A stretch of 64,000 nucleotides of DNA, from positions 283,708 through 347,707 of the forward strand of contig JAPYMA010000840.1 in NCBI GenBank assembly GCA_035041965.1, read 5' to 3'. The position numbers were made by a program, and so were the translations under genes. This document shows, one piece after another, positions 52,444 to 64,000 of this stretch. The notes under the pieces are model-generated. The model ran no database searches. It had not been told where the DNA came from and saw only the letters and a list, made by a program, of their open reading frames with translations. How positions within the stretch are numbered: position 1 is the stretch's first letter; every line of letters starts with the position of its first letter. The DNA is from Anisakis pegreffii (taxonomy: Eukaryota; Nematoda; Chromadorea; Rhabditida; Anisakidae).

Positions 52444-55400
52444 TTAGTGACTCAAATAGAGTGTATTAAACATTAATACATTGTGATTGTGTTTCGAAAT
52501 TGAGACGATGTTACCTTCTGATGTTATACGCAGTCCAACGCAACGTGATACCTTCAACAAATGATCAGCTTCAAACATCGAAGAAATAATCTCTCGAAAA
52601 CAATTAGAAATCAGTTCGCAGAGAAGCAAAAAAAAAATTAAGTTTGATAACGGCAGTAAGGGTAGTGAGAATACTGCTACGATCGGTAGTAATGATAATT
52701 TTCGAGGTTGTATATTAACAATGGAAGTAGCAACACGCAAAATGAACGAAAGTAATGAGAACAAACGAAACCTTAAGTTGTGTACATTCGAAATCCTGCA
52801 ATCGTTGACCAGTTTTTGAGCAAACCAAAATGTGAAAATGATTGCCGTGTGAGTCAGCAATAAGCACATCGCCAGCCTTCGATACGTCGACTCCGATCGG
52901 GTACGGTGTATGTTGGAATGCACCAAACCGACGCACCAATTCACCTAATTGTATTACACGAATGATCGATTTTGTGGATATTCTTCAATCGATCAATCAA
53001 TTAATAAACCAAAACAATTCAACCAACTAACCATCAATTGTCAGCACAACAACACAATGCTGTTTATAGTCGGTCACATAGTAAAGACCCTCAAAAACAG
53101 ACACATCAGATGCTTCACAGAGTACCTTCCCGCAATCAGCCCACTTCAACACCTTCGCTGTAGGACCTTGATCAATATCGAGCACGAACATAGCACCAGT
53201 ACTATTGAAGACAACCAAATGACCGGATTCATTTACGGTCAATGCTGATACATACTCGATATAGGTGGCCACTGGAATTTGCATTTCTCATAGCTTTGAG
53301 CTTTTGATTTTCATTTGAATATTAAGTTTACATCGATTCTGCTTGAAAGGAATCACTATCATATGTACATTTGTTCACAACGGTAACATTAATTCGATGG
53401 AATGAAAAAAAAAATTAAAATACACAGCTAAGTCATACTAGTAAACGAATATGACTTTCGGGATTCCCCTTAAACATATCAACAGCTCATAAACTGCAAG
53501 GCTGACAAGTTAGTGGTTTCAATCACCGAAAAATTACATTCCAATAAAAAGTTTAAGATGAAATCAGTAAAATAATAATGACATAATGAAATATACCAAT
53601 TTTATGAATGAATTCGCCCACTTTCGTGAACAGTTGAAGTCTCGCTTTACTGTCACCTTTATCCACAACGATATATGCGCCATCGGGGAGTGATGCTCGT
53701 GGTCTCAACGCAACTACTTTCTTCGGATAGAACAACTGTCCATCCTCTGTACCCGCAACTCCAAATTGCATTATAGCTTTACCTTGCTTCGACAGAATCT
53801 AAACTTTCAAATCATTAATTAATGCTGGTTGAAAACGACTGAAAAGCGGTTAGATCTGATCACTTCAATCAAATAATATGAATACAAACTGTATTTAGTT
53901 GAAAGTGTCACCATTATAAGTATTTTACAAAATTCAGTTCTAAAGACAAACGAATCATGATTTTTTGATTGTGTTCAACATCAACATGCCCACATTCTAC
54001 GGTCTATTAACCATAAGGATACTCACAAGTTCCCGAAGAGGATCCAAGTCCTTACTAGATACTGAATTTGTCAAAAATCCAAACTTCATAATGCTATTAT
54101 GCATTCCGATCAAAGAATTTAGACAAAGCTCCTCCGACTGTTTACAACGCCACCCATAGCTCATCAAAACATTCAAATCAAAGCATAACTAATAAAAACA
54201 ATCCAAAACAAAACCTGAATTCTATGATTGTTGGTGTCCGCAACTAGAATCTCATCATCGCATCCCAAGCAAAAACCATGCGGTGAGTTGAACTGCCCCG
54301 GGGCAATTCCAATACCACCGATATGCCAGCGAACAATCAAATCACTTGCGCCAACGATATTCTTCGGAGCCATACCACGCGTCAATCCCTCAAATTATTA
54401 GTTGTTCTCTTCATAAGCAAACAATAAGCTCGGTGCTCCGTACGAAAATGACAAAAAAAAGACATAACGATCAGATTCAATACTTAGCAAATCAATTCAG
54501 TTCGCTTTACCAATTAGTTTCATTCGCAACAATGATTCTCATTTGGCACTAAATTACTTCCATCAAAAACCAACCAGAAACTGTCGATCGTTAAGAAGAG
54601 TAGCTGCAGAAGTGACGATCTGATCGGACGGTGTCCCACACTGAGACTGTCGACCGAGTGCGTTTGGCGCTAGCTGAGGCAAAGCCGACTGAAGTGCGGC
54701 CAACGATGTGGTGTCAACAGAATTCAAGTGCAGATTCAACGCTGCCGGATCGATGAGCGGCGAGTCGAATATCGAACCGGTTCCGCGCGGTCGTATTCCC
54801 ATTGCATTGAACTGGTTCGCTGCAGCTGTTTGTGGCATCTAAAGTCAATAATCGATTGATTACTTTGCAACAACCACGATGCACATCCAACACATAATCT
54901 CGAAAAGAAAACTGCAATAATGATAAAAGTTTTGAAATAATAACAATAATGATAACCGTTGTGATATCAATGTGTAATAAATAATAACATACCTAGGAAC
55001 GATACCTATTCCTTCGATTCGTAATAACACTCATATCAACTACGAACATTAAATAATAACTCTGACAAGAACGGTTGCACTGATAAACTCAAAGCTACTG
55101 ACAATGATACTGATGATGAGAATTGTTCGAACGTACCGTGAAAAGATTCATAGACTTTTGCATGCCTAAAAGACTGTTCATGGCAGCGGTCATTTGTTGT
55201 GGGTTTATATTGTGCGCAGAGGATGGTAACGAGTTGCTCGACGCCGTTTGCGGTAAACCAGGCGCACCGGTTTGGTTGCTGATTGAACGAGGAGCATCAT
55301 TCATCGAAACCGCTGGAGCAACTGCCGGTGGATTCGAACTTGGTGGCCAATTGTAGAACGGGTTGTCGCTGGCTGTCGTTGATAAACTTCGCATCTGAAG

Positions 55401-58400
55401 CGATTACTTGCGTGATGAATGAAAAGTTATTTCCTGCACAGAACTCAACGAAACTATCTCTTTATTCATATAACAATAAATAAACATCATCTGCTAAAAA
55501 ATAACCAACAAATATTGTTGCTTCATCTTTCTGCATATTCAGAAAAGTAGCACAAAATAAATCAAATAATAAGCATTATTCATATCCCACACGGAGCATG
55601 AATTTATGCTGAGATTAGTCTTCAACTATAGGATTTCAACAGTGTGTTATGTTCTTAATATTTGTTATTTACTATCCGAATACAGATTTATTCCTGCAAG
55701 TAATCTCACAAAGCACTAACAGCTGTGAAATCATTCGGTGGAGATGGACTCGGTGGTTCCGGTGGAACACTCGACGGCGGCCATCCATCGTTGAAATCTG
55801 CCATCGAATTATGAGCCGAGATTGAGATCGACTTTTGGCGGCGCTCCATTCCGATCGTACCTGGGCCATTACCTGGAAATTTAATCACAATTAAACAACA
55901 TAGTGCTTAGAAGAATGACAACTGTAATAGCACTAGTGACAACAAACATAACACGAAGATAATTCGTACAATAAGTAGAAAACGCTGAAGTGAGTGTATT
56001 GCCAATGGATGGTGTTGTTGTTGCAGATGAATTCGTTTGTGTCGATGTGATTTGCGTCAGCGCACACGAATCTGATGGTGTATCGCGAAGCATTGTCAGT
56101 TGTTTCAGTGATGAATTCACATCTGTTGAACGTAAACTCGCCAATAAATTCTCATCCTTCACTATTTCGGCCACCAAACGAGCTGAAATTAGTTCGATAC
56201 TGAACATCAAATTGGCCTACATTCATTCAAATTTACTTAAGCGTTCAACTACACATCGGAACATTATCCCACTATGAGTCATGCTACGTTACCAATTTTC
56301 AATGATGAACACTATGGCTTACACGCAGAAAACTTATTTCGTTATCGCTTAAAACAGCTCTCATTTACTCAAAATGTTTACAACTACGAAAAATTCTTTT
56401 TTGTCAACTAACATATGATTCTGTGATTCATTACATTTTCAGCTGTTAAAAATTTTCTTAAATTATAAAGTAAAATGAAAACGTAAGTATAAAATAATAA
56501 AAGAAAGTGAAGAGAAAACATAAGTTACATTCACCAAAAAACAATCGATTCCAAATGAGTTGATGATATACTTACGAAATAAGAGAAGAACATTCACAAA
56601 CCAATAAAAATGCAATAGAAAACGAACACGAAACACTCCCAACAATCGAATTCAACTGTTTCGCGAACTGTGCATGTTGCAAACGCGAGAATGTCAATTC
56701 GACGGTCGTACTCAAATCAGGTATGCTGTGCGCTAATGATGTCAGTTGCTGGCATACTTTCTTACGACTGGCCAATATTTCAAATGCTGAACCCTTGGAC
56801 AGTAAACGTTCGGTGAATCTGAATCATTAATAAAACTTTTGCCTGACTTTAATGAATTCTTCCATAATACATTCCAAATCAATTCTTCCATTATTTCCTG
56901 GATAGCTTCAACTTCTTCAGTTTAAATCTTCACCAAATATTTGACGTCCATCCGAATCGGTGTGAAATCGCAAAACAAGAATGAATAATAAGTAATAATA
57001 GTAATATTCATGAAACTAACGCTAAAGCGTCGGCAATTTTGACAGTGGTAACAGAGATGCGATGCGAAAGAGTATTGAGCTGAGAGTCTTGCTCATCACG
57101 AACTTTATCCAGTTCATTCAAGAGCTTCTGTTTCGACTCTTTCAAGATCAGTTCATATTCCGAGAATGCGTCTTCAATTTGATTGTGAATCGCTTCGTAT
57201 TGATCAGCCAGTAGACGCTGCCGTTCTGGTATACAACCACACGCTTTCTCTGTTGATTTTGCCTGAAAAGAATACCACACCATCACGGATGATTGAAACT
57301 TTTCAAATTGATACATCTTACCAAATACCATAAAAATATTTTCAAAACGCCTAATTCGTTGATTTTCAAAGAAGATTGCACTATAAGCATCTTTTTTCAG
57401 CTTTGCATCAACATAATCAAAATCAAGTTTCGTACCTTTGCATTGGCATTTGCAGCAATTTCATTCAATTCGATTTTGATGAGTTGTGAGACGCGATCAT
57501 CAACTGGAACAATATTATGATGTCTTGTATCCGCATGATCAGACTGACATTGGATACACACCAACGTTTCGCATGACGTACACAGTGCTGTATATGGGAT
57601 TGTGGGATGTTGTATACACATCACTGGTTCATGTGGCAATTCGAGATCCTTTTCTGATATCTCAGAATACGTCAACACCTTAAGTTAGTTCATCCTATTA
57701 TCAATCCATCAACATCGAATTATTATTTCAAACGAACGATATTACGACAGTAATAAAAAACGAAAATGAAGCAACAACAAACGAAACCAACATCATGTCC
57801 ATCGAAAAGTTTCATATCTCGGTGTGCTTGAACGCAGTTCTTACAAAGATCCGAGGCACATTGTTTACACAAAGCAATCGCTGGCTGTTCACTTTTGCAC
57901 GCTTTACACGAACGTTGACCAGCATTCTTATTCAAATTCTCTGTTTCATTTATGCGTATAAAATCCAACACCAAATGATTCACAAAACGTACATCATTGC
58001 CCACATGACTTTCCTTCAATTTTTTATCATTATTATTACTAAACTGTACTTACTCGATAAATAGTCATACAAATAGATGCATATTGTCATCGTTTCTCTA
58101 ATCAACAGCTTTGAAACCTGCAGTGACTTTTGCGTTTAATTCACTGTCTAAAGCATGACAGAATAAAATGACTTATCGTGGTCACGACTGCTAGATGAGA
58201 ATACAACACTTATTATTCGTATGAAGAAACAACCGTATATCGTATCACATCAAGTGATAACCTGATAACATATGGGGCATCTGATGACACCTGGTGGGGT
58301 GGGTCTCATCTGCAGAGCGTTCTGTTCCAACTCGAAATCAGTTGCTGCTGATGATGGAGTGGAGGTACGGTTATTAGAAGTACTTGATTTTGCTATCGTT

Positions 58401-59276
58401 TCATTTTCGCGACGTCCATCCAACTGTGCTATTATGCAGTCTTCACACATCGAATGCAGACAATCCAATACACGCGGCTGAAAGTTTTAACAATGATGCA
58501 TTTAGTAATGGTAATCTGAGCGGTACTGATACATATCTATGAAAATAAGAATAAGCACTCCGATAAAAATGATATAGACAAAAAATGCCTGTACCATCAC
58601 AACATTAAACGAGAAATTATCCAACCATTACAGTAATAAAAATGAAAATATTGTAACAAAAATGCTCAAACTGCAATGAATACAACGGCTGAAAAATCAT
58701 AAAGTAGTGAAGAGAAATGAACCTTCCTGAACTGATGTCCACAATATGGACATAAAACATCGTCATCATTTGGAAGTGGTTCAGTATTTAAGAGAGGACT
58801 TGATGCACAAGAATGTGAATTTGTCGTATCCATACTGCCTTTATCATCTTTCACTGATGGTGGACTCTCGATCTGGAATGGAATGATAATTATTGATTGT
58901 AAAATTACTTCAATTCATCGCTTCCAATCATCTTAATTAGTTCTTGATGACCTTATCAAAGGCAGCAAATGCAGAATGAAAAAGTGAGAGACGTTCAATT
59001 TACGAAAGGACTGAAAAACATGACATTGAAAATTCCTCATCAAAGTTGGAAAATTTCGCTGAAGCCGCTCCCTCAGTGGAAAAATAACCGTTCAAAAAAC
59101 CATGATGAAAGATCGTCAGAGTACTGGACTTGGAAGAGTTCCTTGTGAAGAAATTAATGAGCGCACAATTCTAGAACACAGTAATAATGGGATACCTTAG
59201 TATCATCTTGCGTTGTGAATAAAATTCGTGGTCTATCAAGTTTCGGTGAACATCCATCACCCCCACCATCCTCCAT
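52444..59276 (-). CDS. nhl-2: TRIM-NHL protein: RING, two B-boxes, coiled coil, NHL propeller; NHL-2-like
   Basis: TRIM-NHL proteins repress mRNAs or assist microRNA complexes through an RNA-binding NHL propeller. Exons in translation order: 59276-59196, 58872-58723, 58477-58262, 58013-57792, 57678-57436, 57262-57021, 56818-56637, 56182-55970, 55872-55721, 55394-55137, 54838-54575, 54388-54215, 53798-53597, 53271-53032, 52944-52772, 52551-52444; 1,039 aa plus TAA, every phase consistent. RING residues 68-147 ([19 protein letters not shown]) has a 52-residue Ser/Thr-rich insert before its last Cys pair. B-box 1 is about 185-222 (CKAC...CVQAHRD), B-box 2 about 244-278 (CIQH...CQSDHAD). Coiled coil follows to about 445, then Ser/Pro-rich linkers with repeated WPPSS. 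Six NHL blades fill 753-1039 ([37 protein letters not shown]). Length, RING and linker fit C. elegans NHL-2 better than NCL-1/Brat, but only the family is certain. Confidence 0.9.
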
Positions 59277-61706
59277 TGTCACTTATAGAATCGAGTTTAT
59301 TCGTGTGGGTCGTTTGTGTATGCTCAATGATCTAAGATGATGACGGTAATGATGACTAACTTTAAAAAACGTTTATTTGAACACCTCCACTTCTAAAAAT
59401 GAATAACGTTTAGTAACGAGAACACATTTCGCATCTCGGATCACAGTTCGCTATTCAACATCGTAACAGCTGGCAACATCCAAGGATCACACACGAAAGT
59501 CGCGTGACCAATATCACAACTAATGTCATTTAAACAATTACCAACAAAAATTTCGAGCTCAATCAATTACAACTATGAGCACAGTTCATCGACGAGCAGA
59601 TAAAAGATGAGACTTTTTGAAATTAGTAAGAATTCCGTCGACAATACGACAAAAGAACGCGATACCGGGGGCGGAAATTACCGCCGTTCAAAAAAAACCG
59701 AGCAATTCTTGTTGAACGCGAGGCGTGTTCGTAAGGCGTGTCCCAAACCACCAGCAGCACGAGGACAGAGAATGAGAGAACGACGCACATCAGCGGCACG
59801 CAGCAGACATGGTTTGTGCCACTGGATCGAAGTGGAATAATTGGATTATTTGAAGTTGTTTGAAGCAGTTAGTGACATCGATTATGATTAAATGTGAGCG
59901 GTATTGATGACTCTATCGGAATCACCTTTAGTCGAACAATTTTCGGTAATTTTCGCAAAAATCATAATGCTGAAGTGAGACCATCAAAGGGCAATGCTCA
60001 TGAAATTTAGTGGTAGACAGCGATGTATGAGCAGATTGCGGTGTTGGTGAATGATTGATGAAGGCACACGCTTTGAAGAGCATTAAAGACTGCTAGAATC
60101 AGATGGGTACAACTTATCAAATGGAAATATTCTCTCATCGGCGAATTGCCGCATTCGAAAGACGACCATCATTTCAGGTTTTGTCGAGTGATCACTGCAA
60201 AGGACATTTTAAAAAGGGACACTTGATGGTTCCGAGTGTTTGACGGATCGAGGAACAGAATCGATGTTAGGTTCTGTGTTCGCTGCAGATGACCTCATGT
60301 AATATGTTGTCAAAATTACCAAATGAGTAAGCGGTTGGCACATAACGATACTGATTTCAAATGATTCTGTCAATTGCTAGTTGGATATCAAGAACAGTGA
60401 GAGAGCAGCTTAAAAAATTTGCCGTGACTTCTCTTAAGTCAGTTTCATAAAGAGTCAGAAGCGTATCTTCCGGGATCTGGTGTGATTTATGATTGAGAGA
60501 CCTTGACAGCACTTGCTGTGTTCATTCACCTTTAGGTTTGCAACATTCTCTTGTTCTTTAACGTTATCGTGTTCTTATGTGTGCTGTCGCCATTTCAGAT
60601 GAAAGTACACATATCCGTTCTCAACGAAAAATGCCTTTCGGGCATTTCAATTCGCTCAGTTGGTTGATATCACTGCAATTCTGGAAATTCGTCATTTTAG
60701 TGATTCTACGTGCCACTCACCAGTAGTGTTTACACTAACAATCGGTTCTTCTGCAGCGGCGATTTCCACTGTTTTCTGTAGTGCTTAATTGAGGCACTCT
60801 GCAAACTTCAGTATACGAGAATGCATTTCAGCCTCACCTCAGTGGATCATGAACAAACTTGACACAGACAATCTTGACTGCTCTTCAAAACGAATGTCTC
60901 CGATTCACTCCTTACGTGTTCCATTATAGCGTTAGTTGCTCTCATATGATCATGTGCTACGAAATCCCATGAGTATTGTCGCTTCAATGCGGCGATTTCT
61001 TGTGAAGACTGAAAACTAACTGCGATAGACTCTTCAGTACTCTTTAAAGTGCTCAATTAATTAAGTTATTCTCAAATAACTCAATTCCTCGGCGATACTC
61101 CAATGGCACGGCACGTAACGTGCACCCTCTTCCTGTCACAATCGTATCCGTTGATATACCTATTCTGTTTTTTGTCTTGCCAGCGATATGCTCGTCACCA
61201 CTCCCTTCCTCTACTTCTGTCTTCATACTCTTTAGAGCACGCCTATTGTCCAGTTTATCTCACATCGAAAGCAAAGTGCAACGGAAGGGGCAAAACGCAA
61301 CATCGCAACAACCTGTACATCACACTGCATCGATGAAAAGAATAAATAAAGCAGCTGAATATTGCTAACAATAAGCAGCAGGTGATCATAAAGTTGGATC
61401 TTATCATCTGTTCGGTCTGGAAAATGAGTAATTTTCGGAATTTAAGTTGATTTGTGCTGGGTGTAATTTGTAACTATGAGTTGTATAATTTCTCTCAAAG
61501 AAATCAGCAATAACGATTCAAAATTTAAAAAATTGTGCCGCATAATGCTGTTTAGACGTCCAATAATAATTCGATTATTCGATAATGTTTAATAAAAACA
61601 TTCCCTTATTTGTGTTGAATGCGATTGAAAGATTTCATATTTGAAAATCTTTTAATGTATTTCGTTGGCTCACTGTTTCAACTTTGAAATATGACTATTC
61701 TAGACA
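59277..61706. promoter_or_regulatory. Divergent upstream region shared by the TRIM-NHL gene and gro-1
   Basis: The two genes are transcribed away from each other from 59276 (minus) and 61707 (plus), so this 2.4 kb must contain both promoters. A locally GC-rich part (59640-59830) with a small inverted repeat ggcgg-aaatta-ccgcc (59670-59685) lies closer to the TRIM-NHL start and may hold its promoter or 5' UTR. An open plus-strand frame there (59607-59840) is Arg-rich and looks incidental. Sequence 60.0-61.05 kb differs in texture from the spacers and may be degraded coding material. Confidence 0.45.
60847..61056 (-). pseudogene. Degenerate protein-coding fragment, family unknown
   Basis: A 69-codon minus-strand frame has ordinary protein composition (STLKSTEESIAVSFQSSQEI, later AHDHMRATNAIMEHVRSESE). 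Similar-looking but broken frames continue below it to about 60.0 kb, interrupted by many stops. This is the pattern of a decayed mobile-element or gene copy. No domain was recognised. Confidence 0.3.

Positions 61707-64000
<2,294 letters not shown>

Noticed and set aside
55672..55871. Alternative frame through TRIM-NHL exon 55872-55721
   Set aside because: It would follow a GCG donor choice in the preceding exon; the frame used instead joins phase 1 to phase 1 and yields the WPPSS-type linker repeated in the next exon.
59607..59840. Arg-rich 77-codon plus-strand frame between the divergent genes
   Set aside because: Sits in the likely promoter or 5' UTR of the TRIM-NHL gene, no family match, composition reflects local GC.
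61691..61699. Upstream ATG (61691) before gro-1
   Set aside because: It is out of frame with the P-loop; the in-frame ATG is 61707, preceded by a stop two codons upstream.

Overview
This is a eukaryotic, almost certainly nematode, window. It is AT-rich, its genes are broken into many short exons, 3' splice sites resemble the nematode (T)TTCAG, and short introns of about 50 bp sit beside introns of up to 9.8 kb. Four conserved animal genes were rebuilt by hand from the two strands. In each, exon phases close without a stop and the protein matches its family along its length. The long introns and spacers suggest a clade III (Spirurina/ascarid-like) genome rather than a compact Caenorhabditis-like one, but that placement is a guess. 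Accessory bacterial-type features (operons, CRISPR, phage) are absent.

Layout: 1-6.75 kb is spacer with no convincing gene. 6.76-32.94 kb (minus) is a 13-exon FE65/APBB homologue (feh-1) with WW, PTB1 and PTB2 domains. Its introns hold a decayed mariner-like transposase, a 26-bp-stem hairpin, tandem duplications and several coding-like blocks. 32.9-38.5 kb is spacer with a strongly strand-asymmetric pyrimidine-rich block and a tRNA-like relic. 38.51-42.12 kb (minus) is ORC4, 10 exons and 416 aa, with a MITE-like inverted-repeat element in intron 1 and two adjacent 54-nt introns with non-canonical ends. 42.1-52.4 kb is a long AT-rich spacer with one weak coding-like block. 52.44-59.28 kb (minus) is a TRIM-NHL protein (RING, two B-boxes, coiled coil, six NHL blades; 1,039 aa in 16 exons, most like NHL-2). 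59.3-61.7 kb is a divergent upstream region. 61.71 kb to the window end (plus) is tRNA dimethylallyltransferase (gro-1/TRIT1/MiaA family), cut off at its 3' end.

The genes do not form a pathway: an APP-binding adaptor, a replication-origin subunit, an RNA-binding ubiquitin-ligase-like regulator and a tRNA-modifying enzyme. As I recall, all four C. elegans counterparts lie on chromosome III, so the neighbourhood may be a remnant of ancestral linkage. I found no convincing new biological system. The best leads are the odd ORC4 introns, the WW domain lacking its second tryptophan, a possible WW-less feh-1 start, a tandem duplication of a splice donor, and the hairpin and mobile-element relics.
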